A stretch of DNA of 27,138 nt from LMUY01 sp964242925 (GTDB lineage Bacteria > Pseudomonadota > Alphaproteobacteria > Acetobacterales > Acetobacteraceae). The stretch lies in contig CAXTBW010000057.1 in assembly GCA_964242925.1 (NCBI GenBank), positions 1-27,138 of the forward strand, in the 5' to 3' direction. A program made the translations under genes and the position numbers. Below are positions 1 to 8,199 of the stretch, piece after piece. The number at the start of each line of letters is the position of its first letter. The stretch's first letter is position 1. The notes under the pieces are model-generated. The model was given only the letters and a program-made list of their open reading frames with translations. It had not been told where the DNA came from and made no database searches.

Positions 1-1249
1 TGCGGATGTGGCGGACGATGTTCTCGATCTCGACGATCGCGTCGTCCACCAGGATCCCCGTCACCAGGGTGATCGCCAGCAGGCTGACGAAGTTGAGCGA
101 GAACCCCATCGCGTGCATGAAGAAGAACGCCGGCAACACCGACAGCGGCAGCGCGGCCGCGGCGAGCAGGGTGGCGCGCCAGTCCCGCAGGAAGATGAAC
201 ACTACGATGGTGGCCAACACCGCGCCCTCGATCAACGAGTGCATGGCCGAGACGTAGCCGCCATAGGTGCCGCGCACGGAGTCGTCGATCAGCGTGGTGG
301 CGACCTCGGGATGCGCCGCGCGCACCGCCTCCAGCTTCTTGCGCACCTGCTCGGCCACGGTCACGTCGCTGGCGCCCTTCGCGCGATACACCGCGAAGGC
401 GACGACGGGGGTGGCGCCGTCCAGCCGGGCGAAGCGCCGCGGCTCCTCGTAGCCGTCGCTGACGGTGGCGACGTCGCTCAGCCGCGCCTCCCGCCCGCCG
501 GGCAGCACGATGCGGCTGTCGGCCAGCGCCGCCACGCTGCCGGCGTTGGCCAGGGTGCGGATCGCCTGCTCGTGCCCGCCGACCTCGCCGCGGCCGCCCG
601 CCAGGTCCACGTTGGTGGCGCGCACCTGGTCGTTCACCTGCCCGGCGGTCACGCCCAGCGCGGCCAGCCGGTCCGGGTCCAGGTTGACCTCGATCTCCCG
701 CGACACGCCGCCGATCCGCTCCACCCGGCCCACGCCCGCCACGCCCTGCAGCGCCCGCAACACGGTGTCGTCGATGAACCACGACAGCTGCTCCGGCGTC
801 ATCCCGGGCGCCGCGGCGGCGTAGGTCTGGATCGCCTGGCCCACCACGTCGATGCGCTCGATCACCGGCTCGTCGATGGTGCGCGGCAGGTCGGTGCGGA
901 TCTTCGCCACGGCGTCGCGCACGTCGTTCAGCGCGCGGTCGCTGCTGACCTCCAGCCGCAGCTCCACCAGGGTGGTGGAGGCGCCGTCGGTGACGGAGGA
1001 GGTGATGTGCTTGACGCCGGACACGCTGGCGATCGAGTCCTCGATCTTGCGGGTGACCTGCGTCTCCAGCTCCGCCGGCGCCGCCCCCGCCTGCGTGACG
1101 GTGACCGACACGACGGGCACGTCCACGTTGGGCGCGCGGGTGATCGGGATGGCGCGGAACGAGACGATGCCGAGCGTCAGCAGCACGGCGAACAGCACCA
1201 GCGCCGGGATCGGCTTGCGGATCGACGCGCCGGAGATGCGGAATGCCAT
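1..1249 (-). CDS. RND efflux pump, inner-membrane subunit (AcrB/MexB/HAE1-like), 3' end cut by window
   Basis: Proton-driven drug/solute efflux pump of the inner membrane, working with the fusion protein encoded just upstream and an outer-membrane channel not seen here. Only the first 416 codons are in the window. Reading from the ATG at 1249, the N-terminal TM1 (about residues 12-30, ending in the usual 'RAIPITRAPNVDVP' stretch) is followed by the porter domain and then TM2-TM4. The intramembrane acidic pair typical of the proton relay of this family is visible as GILVDDAIVEIENI, with D402-D403. The gene starts 4 bp after the stop of the fusion-protein gene, so the two form an operon. The family is very clear; the substrate cannot be told from sequence. 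The complementary strand is also open over a long stretch, which is a GC-rich shadow. Confidence 0.95.
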   Translation of the reverse strand, partial: MAFRISGASIRKPIPALVLFAVLLTLGIVSFRAIPITRAPNVDVPVVSVTVTQAGAAPAELETQVTRKIEDSIASVSGVKHITSSVTDGASTTLVELRLEVSSDRALNDVRDAVAKIRTDLPRTIDEPVIERIDVVGQAIQTYAAAAPGMTPEQLSWFIDDTVLRALQGVAGVGRVERIGGVSREIEVNLDPDRLAALGVTAGQVNDQVRATNVDLAGGRGEVGGHEQAIRTLANAGSVAALADSRIVLPGGREARLSDVATVSDGYEEPRRFARLDGATPVVAFAVYRAKGASDVTVAEQVRKKLEAVRAAHPEVATTLIDDSVRGTYGGYVSAMHSLIEGAVLATIVVFIFLRDWRATLLAAAALPLSVLPAFFFMHAMGFSLNFVSLLAITLVTGILVDDAIVEIENIVRHIR

Positions 1250-1253
1250 CGGG

Positions 1254-2408
1254 TCAGCCCCCTGCCGGCGCCGTAGATGGCGTCGCCGCCACGGGCGTCA
1301 CCCGGTCGCCATCGCGCACGAACGTGCCGGACACGGACACCACCGTCTCCCCCGGCCGCACCCCCGCGCTCAGCAACGCCTGCGCGGCGGTGCGCAGGCC
1401 GAGCGTGACGGCGCGGGTCTGCACCACGCCCTGGCTGACCACCTGCACGTGCGCGCCGTCCGGGTCGAACAGCACCGCCGACAGCGGCACCACGACGCCG
1501 GTGGCCCGCGCGACCTCCACCGTAGCCCGCGCGAACGACCCGATCGCGCCGGGCGTGCCGTCCTCATCCGGGGCGATGCGGACGCGGCCCAGCCGGGTCG
1601 CTTGGCTGACCTCGGGCGACACCAGCCGCACGTGGGCCGGCAGCGCGGGGCCGGACGCGGCTAAACTGGCGGGCTGGCCGGGGCGCATCTGCGCCAGCCG
1701 CGTCTCGGGCACCCCCGCCTCCAGCTCCACCGCGCCGTTGGCGATCACGCGGAACAGCGGGTCGCCCGTCATGCCCACGACGGCGCCCAGCCGGGCGGTG
1801 CGGCGGCTGACCACGCCGGCCACGGGCGTGCGGATGGTGGTGCGGTCCAGCTTCACCTGCAGCTCCTGGCGCTGCGCCCTGGCCAGCGCGGCGTCGGCCT
1901 CCGCGGCGTGCAGCGCGTTCACCGACGACGTCAGCCGGGCGCCCGCGACCAGCGCCGCCTGCTGCCGCACGTCGTAGGTCTCACGCGAGGTGATCCCCGT
2001 GGCGACCAGGTCCTTGGCGCGGCCGAACGCGAGGTCCGCCTGCGAGTGCGTCGCCTGCGCCTCGGCGATGGCGTTCTGCGCCTGCGACACGGCGGCGTCG
2101 GCGCGCGCCTGCTGCGCGGTGTTCTGCGCCAGGCTGGCGTCCAGCGCGTCGTGCGACAGCCGGGCCAGCACCTGCCCGGCGGCGACGCGGTCGCCCTCCT
2201 CCGCCTCCATGGCCGTGATGGCGAGGCCGTCGATCTGCGGGCTGACCAGCACCTCGTCCCGCGCCACCAGCGTCCCCGTGACCAGGACGGTGGCGGCGAG
2301 CGTGCCTTGCATCGCCGGTAGGACGCTCACCGCGGGCGGCGTGGCCTCCGGCGCCGCAGCCAGCAGGAACAAGCATGGGGCGCCTAGAAGCAGGATGCGC
2401 CGGTTCAT
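1254..2408 (-). CDS. RND efflux periplasmic adaptor / membrane-fusion protein (HlyD_D23/AcrA-like)
   Basis: 384-aa periplasmic adaptor that couples the RND pump to an outer-membrane channel. I chose the ATG at 2408 because it begins a short basic-hydrophobic signal peptide (MNRRILLLGAPCLFLLAAAP). The frame stays open 40 codons further upstream, but that extension is not signal-like and would run into the divergent protease gene's upstream region. The lipoyl-like halves are visible around residues 45-85 (GTLVARDEVLVSPQIDG, then EGDRVAAGQVLARL). An Ala/Gln-rich alpha-helical hairpin covers about residues 88-190, followed by the second lipoyl half (RTPVAGVVSRR) and beta-barrel domains. It is followed after 4 bp by the pump gene. 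Family assignment is secure; cognate substrate unknown. Confidence 0.93.
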   Translation of the reverse strand: MNRRILLLGAPCLFLLAAAPEATPPAVSVLPAMQGTLAATVLVTGTLVARDEVLVSPQIDGLAITAMEAEEGDRVAAGQVLARLSHDALDASLAQNTAQQARADAAVSQAQNAIAEAQATHSQADLAFGRAKDLVATGITSRETYDVRQQAALVAGARLTSSVNALHAAEADAALARAQRQELQVKLDRTTIRTPVAGVVSRRTARLGAVVGMTGDPLFRVIANGAVELEAGVPETRLAQMRPGQPASLAASGPALPAHVRLVSPEVSQATRLGRVRIAPDEDGTPGAIGSFARATVEVARATGVVVPLSAVLFDPDGAHVQVVSQGVVQTRAVTLGLRTAAQALLSAGVRPGETVVSVSGTFVRDGDRVTPVAATPSTAPAGG

Positions 2409-2506
2409 GGCTCCAATCACACCGGAGACCATGCCAATGCAAGTGTGGCGAGTATTGCACCTCGTAAGTCGTTGACGCGGCGCGGGCGGCCAAGCATCGT
2501 CCCACC

Positions 2507-3304
2507 ATGCGCGCACGACTGAAGCCAAGCGTCCGGGCGGGCCTGATCGCGGCCGCGCTGCTGGCCTCGACGGCGGCGAAACCCCCGCCCCTGGAGTCCA
2601 ATCCCGCCACCGACGTGCCCCGCGGCAAGCCCGCCCCGCTGCGGCCCGGCGAACGCGCCGGACGGGAGCGGCCGGACTCCACGGGCACCAGCTTCATCGC
2701 CGCGACCGGCCGGCTGCTGACCAACAACCACGTCGTCGAAGGCTGCGCCCGCATGGTCGCGCGCAACTTCACCGGCCAGGAGCAGGCGGCGCGGGTGCTC
2801 GCCACCGACCGCAAGCGGGACCTGGCGTTGCTGGAGGTGCCGCCCGCGTTCGGCCCGGCGCTCACCTTCCGCGCCGGCCCCGAGGTCAAGCGCGGCGAGT
2901 CGGTGGTGACCTACGGCTTTCCGCTGTTCGGTCTGCTGTCGGCCGGCCCGACGCTCACCACCGGCGATGTCAGCGCGCTCAGCGGGCTGCGCGACAACCA
3001 GAACGACTACCAGATCAGCGCGCCGGTGCAGCCGGGCAACTCCGGCGGCCCGCTGCTGGACCAGCAGGGCAACGTGATCGGCGTGGTGGTGGCCAAGCTG
3101 AATGCGGCGCGTATCGCGGAGATGACCGACGGGGACATCCCGCAGAACGTGAACTTCGCGGTGAAGGGCGGCCCGGCGGTGGACTTCCTGCGCGAGCAGG
3201 GCGTCGTGCCCAAGACGGCGGTGTCCGACGGGCCGGCGAAGGGCGCCGCCGTGGTGGGCGACATCGCCAACCCGTCGACGATGTTCCTCCAGTGCTTTCA
3301 TTGA
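2507..3304 (+). CDS. Exported trypsin-like serine protease (HtrA/DegP-type protease domain, no PDZ)
   Basis: 265-aa S1C-type protease, predicted periplasmic. An N-terminal signal (about residues 1-24, ARLKPSVRAGLIAAALLAS) is followed by a low-complexity proline-rich linker and a compact trypsin fold. The catalytic triad is readable: H75 in LLTNNHVVEG, D105 in RKRDLALLEV, and S179 in PVQPGNSGGPL. No PDZ domain follows; the protein ends about 85 residues after the active serine, so it is shorter than DegP/DegQ (about 450 aa) and may not form the usual cage. It stands alone, divergent from the efflux operon (98 bp apart) and upstream of an inverted repeat. The triad and motif context make the protease call strong; the physiological target is unknown. 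Confidence 0.9.
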   Translation: MRARLKPSVRAGLIAAALLASTAAKPPPLESNPATDVPRGKPAPLRPGERAGRERPDSTGTSFIAATGRLLTNNHVVEGCARMVARNFTGQEQAARVLATDRKRDLALLEVPPAFGPALTFRAGPEVKRGESVVTYGFPLFGLLSAGPTLTTGDVSALSGLRDNQNDYQISAPVQPGNSGGPLLDQQGNVIGVVVAKLNAARIAEMTDGDIPQNVNFAVKGGPAVDFLREQGVVPKTAVSDGPAKGAAVVGDIANPSTMFLQCFH

Positions 3305-3336
3305 CCCCGCGGTTGGCGCACCGATCATTCGCCGTA

Positions 3337-3446
3337 ATGGCCGGACTTGATCCGGCCACCCACGCCGCGCCGCCCGCACCGTGATGCCAATATCCGGACC
3401 ACCTTTTCGCGCGAACTGCGTGGGTGGCCGGATCAAGTCCGGCCAT
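3337..3446. repeat. Perfect 29-bp inverted repeat (alphaproteobacterial intergenic palindrome family)
   Basis: Two 29-bp arms, 3337-3365 and 3418-3446, are exact reverse complements separated by a 52-bp spacer. The core of each arm is GGCCGGACTTGATCCGGCC (or its complement), itself nearly palindromic. Similar 'ATGGCCGGACTTGATCCGGCCA' elements are scattered between genes in many alphaproteobacteria and are often mis-translated as short 'MAGLDPATH...' proteins, which is what the open frames here give. It fills the gap between the protease and PBP genes and could act as a bidirectional transcription terminator or be a REP/MITE-like mobile relic. Confidence 0.85.
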
Positions 3447-3502
3447 GACAGTTGCTTACGTCGGGCATTGACCGCAGTCACGGTCCGCGCCTAGGCCGCC
3501 GC

Positions 3503-5302
3503 ATGGCCCGCGTTGCGCTTGCCGACCCGACCCGGCTGCAAGCCGCCGCGCCCCGTCGGCGGCGCCTGCGCTGGCGCATCGTCAGCTGGCTGCTGATCGC
3601 CGCGATCTGGGCCGTGCTGGCTTGCGGGCTGACCGTGATATGGTTCGCCCGCGACCTGCCGCGGCCCGAGGCCGCGCTGGACGCCTCGCGCCGGCCCGGC
3701 CTGACGCTGCAGGACCGCACCGGGCGCCCGTTCGCCACTTTCGGCGACATCGTGGGCGACTCGCTGCGCCTGACCGATCTGCCGGCCGCGCTGCCCGAGG
3801 CCGCCGTGTCCATCGAGGACCGGCGGTTCTGGAGCCATCCCGGGATCGACCTGCTGGGTATGGCGCGGGCGGTTTGGGTGAACCTGCGATCGCTCCAGTT
3901 GCGGCAAGGCGGGTCCACCATCACGCAGCAGGTCGCGAAAAACCTGTTCCTGACCAACGCGCGCACCTTCCGCCGCAAGGTGCAGGAGCTGATGCTCACC
4001 ATCTGGCTCGAGCAGCACTTCACCAAGCGCGAGATCCTCGAGATCTGGCTCAACCGCGTCTACCTGGGCAGCGGCGCCTGGGGGGTCGACGCGGCGGCGC
4101 GGCTCTACTTCGGCGTCTCGGCCCGGCAACTGTCGTTGTGGCAATGCGCCGTGCTCGCCGGCATCCCCCGCGCGCCGTCGCGCCTGAACCCCCGCGCCGA
4201 CCCGGCGGCCGCAGCGGCGCGCGCGCGAGACGTGCTGGCGGCGATGGCGCAGACCGGCGCCATCACGACGGCGCAGGCGCAGGCGGCGTCGGGCCAGATT
4301 GCGTTCCCGCCGCAGACCGGCCCCGCGGCGCCCTGGTTCGCCGCATGGGCGTCCGAGCAGGCGCAGGCCGCCCTGCCCCCTGATGTCGACGCGACCGTGC
4401 GCACCACGCTGGACCCCCGGCTGCAGGCAGTGGCGGAGTCGCGCCTGGCCGCGCTGCTGGCCGGGCCAGGCGTCGCGGCGAACGCCGGGCAAGGCGCGGT
4501 CGTGGTGCTGGATGCGGGCACGGGCGCCGTTCGCGCCATGGTCGGCGGCCGCGACTGGCGCACCGGCCCGTTCAACCACGCGGTGCTGGCCCGGCGGCAG
4601 CCCGGCTCGTCGTTCAAGATCTTCGTCTGGCTGGCCGCGCTGGAAAAGGGCGCCACCCCCGACGACATGGTCTCGGACGCGCCGATCCACCTCGGCGGCT
4701 ACAGCCCGTCGAACTTCGAGCCCGGCTCCCGCGGCGAGGTCACCCTGGAGGAGGCGCTGGCCGAGTCGCTCAACACCGCGAGCGTGCGGTTGCTGCTGCA
4801 GGCGGGCGGCCCGCGCGTCGTGGCGGCGGTGGCCCGGCGGCTGGGCATCACCGACGCGTTGCCGGACAACGCCAGCCTGGCGCTGGGCACCGGCGAGGTG
4901 GGCCTGTTGGAAATGGCGGCCGCCTACGCCACCCTGTTCAATGGCGGCTACGCGGTCACGCCGAACGCGCTGGAGGCGGCGGAGTCGGGGCCCCGCCCGT
5001 TGCCGTTGTCGCACCCGGCGCCGGTCCGGGTGGTGGCGGCGGAGCAGGCTGGCATGATGGTGCGGATGCTGACGGCGGTGGTCGCGCGCGGCAGCGGCCG
5101 GGCGGCAGCGACGCCGGGCCATGTCGTGGCGGGCAAGACGGGGACGACGCAGGACTACAAGGATGCCTGGTTCATCGGCGCGGTGGGTCCGGACGTGATC
5201 GCGGTATGGCTCGGCAACGACGACAACCGCCCGATGCGCGGCGTCACCGGCGGCAGCCTGCCCGCGCGGTTGTTCCACGACATCGCGGTGGAGGTCCGAT
5301 GA
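3503..5302 (+). CDS. Class A penicillin-binding protein (PBP1A family: GT51 glycosyltransferase + transpeptidase)
   Basis: 599-aa bifunctional peptidoglycan synthase of the inner membrane, polymerising lipid II and cross-linking peptides. I use the ATG at 3503; the frame extends 17 codons to a TTG that lies just past the inverted repeat and looks spurious. A basic N-terminus precedes one TM helix (about residues 26-49). GT51 motifs are EDRRFWSHPG (residues 105-114, catalytic Glu105), GGSTITQQVAKNLFL (136-150), and the RKVQE...EILEIWLNRVYLG stretch. Transpeptidase motifs are SSFK with nucleophile S369 and K372, SLN at 422-424, and KTGT from K545. It is shorter than E. coli PBP1A (850 aa), with no obvious OB/UB2H insert. 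It converges with the zinc-ribbon gene 6 bp downstream. Confidence 0.95.
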   Translation: MARVALADPTRLQAAAPRRRRLRWRIVSWLLIAAIWAVLACGLTVIWFARDLPRPEAALDASRRPGLTLQDRTGRPFATFGDIVGDSLRLTDLPAALPEAAVSIEDRRFWSHPGIDLLGMARAVWVNLRSLQLRQGGSTITQQVAKNLFLTNARTFRRKVQELMLTIWLEQHFTKREILEIWLNRVYLGSGAWGVDAAARLYFGVSARQLSLWQCAVLAGIPRAPSRLNPRADPAAAAARARDVLAAMAQTGAITTAQAQAASGQIAFPPQTGPAAPWFAAWASEQAQAALPPDVDATVRTTLDPRLQAVAESRLAALLAGPGVAANAGQGAVVVLDAGTGAVRAMVGGRDWRTGPFNHAVLARRQPGSSFKIFVWLAALEKGATPDDMVSDAPIHLGGYSPSNFEPGSRGEVTLEEALAESLNTASVRLLLQAGGPRVVAAVARRLGITDALPDNASLALGTGEVGLLEMAAAYATLFNGGYAVTPNALEAAESGPRPLPLSHPAPVRVVAAEQAGMMVRMLTAVVARGSGRAAATPGHVVAGKTGTTQDYKDAWFIGAVGPDVIAVWLGNDDNRPMRGVTGGSLPARLFHDIAVEVR

Positions 5303-5308
5303 GGTCTG

Positions 5309-5895
5309 TCACCACAGTCCCAATGCCGCGTACAGCCGGGTGCTGGCCGGCCAGGCCTGCATGATGGGAAGGCGGAATGCGTATCCCGCCGCCAGCAGCG
5401 CCACGATCAGCGCCGCGCTGCCGGCCCAGGCCAGCGCCAGCGCGGTCCGCCCGGCTGCCATCCGTGCGACCGACAGCCGGGTGTCGGACGGGACGGCGAG
5501 GAACGACCGCGCGGATGCCGGCGCTTCGCCGACCTCCACCACCTGCCGCCTAGCCGTATCCGGCATGGCGGGCTCCGGCATCGCAGGCTGTGGCATGACA
5601 GGCGCTGGCATGACAGGCGCCGGCGGAACCGGCACTGGCGCCCATTGGTGGCCGCAGCGGGNNNNNNNNNNNNNNNNNNNNNNNNNNNNNNNNNNNNNNN
5701 NNNNNNNNNNNNNNNNNNNNNNNNNNNNNNNNNNNNNNNNNNNNNNNNNNNNNNNNNNNNNGGCATGACAGGCGCCGGCGGAACCGGCACTGGCGCCCAT
5801 TGGTGGCCGCAGCGGGCGCATCGCACCACCCGGCCCTCCGCCAGGACGGCGCCGATGTCGTATTCAGCCGCGCAGGAAGGACAGGTGATCCGCAT
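5309..5895 (-). CDS. MJ0042-type zinc-ribbon membrane protein (interrupted by an assembly gap)
   Basis: Starts MRITCPSCAAEYDIG and carries a zinc ribbon with C5-x2-C8 and C26-x2-C29 (RCARCGHQW), the MJ0042/'zinc-ribbon domain' family common in alphaproteobacteria beside ftsEX. It continues into a Pro/Met/Ala-rich linker (PAPVMPQPAMPEPAMP), then one TM helix near the C-terminus (TALALAWAGSAALIVALLAAGYAF) and a short tail. A run of 100 N (5662-5761) interrupts it, with an identical 55-bp sequence on both sides. If the two copies are merged, the frame is exactly restored and gives a 143-aa protein. So I treat it as one intact gene, not a pseudogene. It is divergent from ftsE and probably cytoplasmic with a membrane anchor. 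The specific function is unknown. Confidence 0.85.
5607..5661 (+). repeat. Left copy of 55-bp direct repeat flanking the N gap
   Basis: 55 bp beginning GGCATGACAGGCGCCGGCGG and ending GCCGCAGCGGG immediately before the Ns; identical to 5762-5816. Best read as the two overlapping ends of adjacent contigs. A 15-bp tandem unit (GGCATGACAGGCGCT/C, two copies at 5592-5621) just left of and overlapping this copy could explain why the assembler stopped. Confidence 0.9.
5662..5761. other. Assembly gap (100 N)
   Basis: Exactly 100 undetermined bases, a conventional scaffold placeholder of unknown true length. The flanking 55-bp duplication indicates the true gap is probably zero or negative in length. 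Confidence 0.98.
5762..5816 (+). repeat. Right copy of 55-bp direct repeat flanking the N gap
   Basis: Identical to 5607-5661 and begins on the first base after the Ns. It encodes, on the minus strand, the RCGHQWAPVPVPPAPVM segment of the zinc-ribbon protein, which is therefore seen twice. Confidence 0.9.
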
Positions 5896-6006
5896 CGCGG
5901 GATTCTGCGTGCGCCGGGTGGACTTGGCAACGGCGTCGCAAGCCGCCGGCATTGGGCGATGCGGACGCTTCGCCGGCCATCCATCACCGTTTCGGCGACA
6001 CGCGGC

Positions 6007-6678
6007 GTGACCGGGGAGCCGGTCATCCAGCTGGAGGGCGTCGGCCTGCGCTATGGCGCGGACCTGGTGCTGCGCGACGTCAGCTTCTCGGTCGGCGACG
6101 GCGGCTTCCGCTGGCTGCTCGGCCCGTCCGGCGCGGGCAAGTCCAGCCTGTTGCGCCTGTTGTACCTCGCCAGCCGGCCCAGCGTCGGGCGGCTTTTCCT
6201 GCTGGGCCAGGAGATCGGCGCCACCGCCCGGCGCGACCTGCCCGCGCTGCGCCTGCAGATCGGCGTCGTGTTCCAGGACTTCCGGCTGATGCCGCACCTC
6301 TCCGCCTTCGACAACGTCGCCCTGCCGCTGCGCCTGGCCGGCCGGCCCGAGGGGCAGATCCGCGCCGACGTCGACGAGATGATCCGCTGGGTCGGCCTGC
6401 AGCGCCGGGCGCACGCGCGGCCGGCCGAGCTGTCGGGCGGCGAGCAGCAGCGCGTCGCCATCGCCCGCGCGGTGATCGGCCGCCCGACCGTGCTGCTGGC
6501 CGACGAGCCGACAGGCAACCTGGACGACAAGCAGGCCGAGCGCCTGATGCAGCTGATGGGCGAGCTGAACCGGGTCGGCACCACGGTGCTGGTGGCCACC
6601 CACAATGACGGGCTGGTGAAACGCTATCCGGGCCGCGAACTGCGCCTGCTCGAAGGGCGGCTGGTCACCGATGCCTAG
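6007..6678 (+). CDS. ftsE: Cell division ATP-binding protein FtsE
   Basis: ABC ATPase that partners FtsX at the septum and, in bacteria generally, controls periplasmic peptidoglycan hydrolases. From the GTG at 6007 the protein is 223 aa, the usual FtsE length. An in-frame ATG at 5959 would add 16 residues without a better ribosome site. Motifs: Walker A GPSGAGKSS (39-47), Q-loop Q90 in VVFQDFRLMP, signature LSGGEQQR (142-149), Walker B VLLADEPTGNLD (E167), and H-loop H199 in VATHN. The 'FQDFRL' Q-loop and 'DEPTGNLD' are typical of FtsE. Its stop overlaps the start of ftsX by 8 bp, indicating translational coupling. Upstream lies a divergent zinc-ribbon gene, a neighbourhood seen in other Rhodospirillales. 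Confidence 0.93.
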   Translation: MTGEPVIQLEGVGLRYGADLVLRDVSFSVGDGGFRWLLGPSGAGKSSLLRLLYLASRPSVGRLFLLGQEIGATARRDLPALRLQIGVVFQDFRLMPHLSAFDNVALPLRLAGRPEGQIRADVDEMIRWVGLQRRAHARPAELSGGEQQRVAIARAVIGRPTVLLADEPTGNLDDKQAERLMQLMGELNRVGTTVLVATHNDGLVKRYPGRELRLLEGRLVTDA

Positions 6679-7612
6679 GCGCTGGCGCCTGCTTTCGCCG
6701 CAGCGCGCGCGCCTACGCCCGGCGAGGTTCGACGACCTCGGGCTGCGGCGCGCGCTGTCGGACCGGCTGCTGCCGGCGCTCGTTGGCGCGATGACGTTCC
6801 TGGCCGCGCTCACCGTCGCCGGGGTGCTGGCGGCGGCCGGCATCGCGGAGCACTGGCGGTCCGGCGCGGCCGCCGTGCTGACGGTGCAGGTGCCCCGCCC
6901 CACGGAAAAGGCGGGCGACGGGGATGACACGCGGCTGGACCGGGTGGTGGTCATGCTGCGCGGCTCGCCCGGGATCGCGGCCGCGCGGGTGCTGTCCACG
7001 GCGGAGTTGGCGGAGCTGCTGCGGCCGTGGCTGGGGACGGCGGCGCAGGCTAGCGCGTTGCCGTTGCCGGCGGTGATCGAGGTGCGCCTGGCGGCCGGCG
7101 AGCGCGCGCCGGACGACGGTCTGCAGGCGCGGCTGGCCGCCGCCGCGCCCGGCGTGTTCGTGGAGAGCCAAGGCGTCTGGCTGGACCGGCTGACCACGCT
7201 GGCGCGCAGCCTGCAGGCTTGCGCCGCGGCCGCGCTGCTGCTGGTGGCAGGCGTCGGCGCGGCGGTGATCGCCATCGCCACCCGCGCCGGCCTGTCCGCC
7301 CGGCGCGACGCGATCGAGATCGTGCACGGGCTGGGCGCCACCGACGGCTTCATCGCCGGACGGTTCGCCGGTCGCGCCACGATGCTCGCCGCGACCGGCT
7401 CGCTGCTGGGCGCGGTGGCGGCGCTGCCGGTGCTGCTGGGTCTCGCGGCCCTGGCGCAGCCCTTCGTCGACGTCGCGCCGGCCGCCTCCGGGGTTCCCAG
7501 CCTGCCGTTGCCGCTGTGGCTGTCGCTGCCGGCGCTGCCCATGGCGGCCGGGGCGATCGGCTGGCTGACGGCTCAGGCGACCGTGCGCCGGTGGCTGCGG
7601 CGGCTGCCCTGA
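6671..7612 (+). CDS. ftsX: Cell division protein FtsX
   Basis: 313-aa inner-membrane partner of FtsE. The topology fits the family: a basic cytoplasmic N-terminus, TM1 (about 34-58), a periplasmic loop of about 120 residues, then three TM helices (about 183-204, 236-262, 279-302). The cytoplasmic loop after TM2 carries EIVHGLGATDGFIAGRF, matching the conserved FtsX coupling segment. Position directly after ftsE with an 8-bp overlap supports the call, since FtsX sequences are otherwise weakly conserved. The following DUF218 gene probably starts inside its 3' end. Confidence 0.9.
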   Translation: MPRRWRLLSPQRARLRPARFDDLGLRRALSDRLLPALVGAMTFLAALTVAGVLAAAGIAEHWRSGAAAVLTVQVPRPTEKAGDGDDTRLDRVVVMLRGSPGIAAARVLSTAELAELLRPWLGTAAQASALPLPAVIEVRLAAGERAPDDGLQARLAAAAPGVFVESQGVWLDRLTTLARSLQACAAAALLLVAGVGAAVIAIATRAGLSARRDAIEIVHGLGATDGFIAGRFAGRATMLAATGSLLGAVAALPVLLGLAALAQPFVDVAPAASGVPSLPLPLWLSLPALPMAAGAIGWLTAQATVRRWLRRLP

Positions 7613-8199
7613 CCGGCCGGCGATCCGCCGCGCTCGCCGCCGGCGTTGCGCTGCTGCTGGCGCTAACGGGGCTGGGCGCCGGGTTTGCCGCCTTCGTCGC
7701 CGCCGCGGCCCGCCCCGCCGCCGCACCCAAGGCGGCGGACGGGATCGTGGCGCTGACCGGCGGCGCGGAACGGGTGGAGACCGCTCTGCGCCTGCTCGCC
7801 GCCGGGCACGCGCCGCTGCTGCTGGTGTCCGGCGTAGCGCATGGCCCGACCCTGGCCGAGCTGGCCCGGCTCGGCGAGGTGGACCCGGCGCCGCTGCACG
7901 GGCGCGTGACGCTGGGGCGGGCGGCCACGACGACGGCGGGCAACGCCGCGGAGACCGCCGCCTGGGCGCAGGCGAACGACATCCACACGCTGATCGTGGT
8001 CACCGCCGGCTATCACATGCCGCGCGCGTTGCTGGAGCTGCAGCGGGCGATGCCGGACACTCATCTGATCCCGTTCCCGGTGCGGCCGACAGGGCGGCAG
8101 GCGAAGGCCCGGCTGCGATTGCTGGCGGTCGAGTACGCCAAGCTGATCGGCGCCTGGCTAGGCCTGTCGCACCCTGTGGACAACTCTGTGGGCGGCTGA
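7591..8199 (+). CDS. YdcF/ElyC-like DUF218 family membrane protein
   Basis: About 202 aa from the GTG at 7591, which overlaps ftsX by 22 bp; no closer ATG exists and the frame runs further upstream only as a shadow of ftsX. One N-terminal TM helix (about residues 13-39) precedes a DUF218 domain. Visible conserved blocks are ADGIVALTGG (49-58), the TTTAGNAAETAAWA region (113-126), and VVTAGYHMPRALLEL (136-150), matching the strand-plus-HMxRA feature of the family. DUF218 proteins (ElyC, SanA, YdcF) are linked to envelope and peptidoglycan-precursor homeostasis, and location in an ftsEX operon fits an envelope role. The exact reaction is not established. Confidence 0.85.
   Translation: MAAAAALTGRRSAALAAGVALLLALTGLGAGFAAFVAAAARPAAAPKAADGIVALTGGAERVETALRLLAAGHAPLLLVSGVAHGPTLAELARLGEVDPAPLHGRVTLGRAATTTAGNAAETAAWAQANDIHTLIVVTAGYHMPRALLELQRAMPDTHLIPFPVRPTGRQAKARLRLLAVEYAKLIGAWLGLSHPVDNSVGG

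Noticed and set aside
8..1276. Long plus-strand frame opposite the RND pump
   Set aside because: His/Arg/Gly/Asp-rich composition typical of an antisense shadow; the pump frame on the other strand has clear family motifs.
2438..2459. TGCAA-N12-TTGCA inverted repeat in the efflux/protease divergent gap
   Set aside because: Only 5-bp arms and no regulator gene nearby; too weak to call an operator.
3015..3446. Minus-strand ORF starting MAGLDPATHAV
   Set aside because: It begins in the 29-bp inverted repeat; this N-terminus is a well-known artefact of translating that intergenic palindrome.
3491..5278. 595-codon minus-strand frame opposite PBP1A
   Set aside because: Shadow of the PBP1A gene; no recognisable domains and skewed composition.
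5309..5895. Zinc-ribbon gene as a pseudogene or as two separate genes
   Set aside because: The apparent break is explained by the unmerged 55-bp overlap at the N gap; collapsing it gives one intact frame.
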